Assembly: GCA_913053665.1 (NCBI GenBank)
Contig: CAJXGR010000229.1
Location: 1-5,459 of the forward strand
Direction: 5' to 3'
From: an uncultured Spirochaetia bacterium
Lineage (GTDB): Bacteria > Spirochaetota > UBA6919
DNA length: 5,459 bases
In this document: in pieces, positions 5,374 through 5,459 of the stretch
How the letters are laid out: each line of letters begins with the position of its first letter
How positions within the stretch are numbered: the first letter of the stretch is position 1
Made by a program: the position numbers and the translations under genes
The notes under the pieces: model-generated
Seen by the model: the letters and a program-made list of their open reading frames with translations, nothing else
What the model was told of the DNA's origin: nothing
Database searches by the model: none

Positions 5374-5459
5374 ATGAAAACAAAAATAATGATCATCGCC
5401 CTACTCAGCCTATTTTTGCTGAGTCTTTTAACAGGATGTATGTCCGAAGAAGAGAAAAA
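5374..5459 (+). CDS. Lipoprotein, N-terminal fragment (continues past the window)
   Basis: The first 28 codons show a classic lipoprotein signal peptide: Lys2 and Lys4, a hydrophobic core IMIIALLSLFLLSLL (5-19) and a lipobox LLTGC with Cys22 as the lipidation site. The residue after the Cys is Met, not Asp, which by the enteric rule would favour sorting to the outer membrane. The mature N-terminus begins MSEEEK and is acidic; everything that would show function lies outside the window. AAGGAGG (5358-5364) stands nine bases before the ATG, the strongest ribosome site in the window, so high expression is plausible. It follows the 159-residue gene by 66 bases in the same direction. Confidence 0.82.
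   Translation, partial: MKTKIMIIALLSLFLLSLLTGCMSEEEK

Overview
The window is AT-rich bacterial DNA. Its gene set (a membrane chemoreceptor, a membrane-anchored SCO1/SenC copper protein, a tandem SagB-type flavin oxidoreductase and a start-of-gene lipoprotein) fits a motile bacterium with a periplasm and oxidase-type respiration. Purine-rich Shine-Dalgarno sites and two TTG starts or start candidates are visible. The chemoreceptor signalling tip resembles spirochaete-type receptors, but that is weak evidence and I cannot name the organism.

Left half, minus strand (119-2617): a two-gene unit transcribed leftwards. A near-consensus sigma70 promoter (2589-2617) precedes a SCO1/SenC-family gene (1882-2502). 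Its stop codon overlaps by 8 bases the start of a methyl-accepting chemotaxis protein gene with a six-helix, histidine-rich membrane sensor region. The chemoreceptor reading frame is broken by a single-base shift near 584, so it reads as a 456-residue N-terminal part (519-1889) and a 155-residue C-terminal part (119-586). Joined, they give a full-length receptor of about 589 residues.

Middle, divergent intergenic region (about 2503-3031): the leftward promoter, a bulged dyad at 2767-2792, a possible rightward promoter (2786-2813), and a long leader that can fold into an elaborate nested structure (2892-3010: closing stem, 10-bp helix, two internal hairpins) ending just before the Shine-Dalgarno of the next gene. 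A 17-codon reading frame with two Trp codons overlaps the left arms of that structure.

Right half, plus strand (3032-5459): a stand-alone two-domain SagB/ThcOx-type nitroreductase-fold protein (3032-4672), an unrecognised 159-residue soluble protein with a CxxC (4828-5307), and the first 28 codons of a lipoprotein (5374 onward). No cyclodehydratase (YcaO), E1-like partner or obvious precursor peptide lies in the window, so a peptide-modification role cannot be assumed. The three genes run in the same direction with good ribosome sites and may be co-transcribed.
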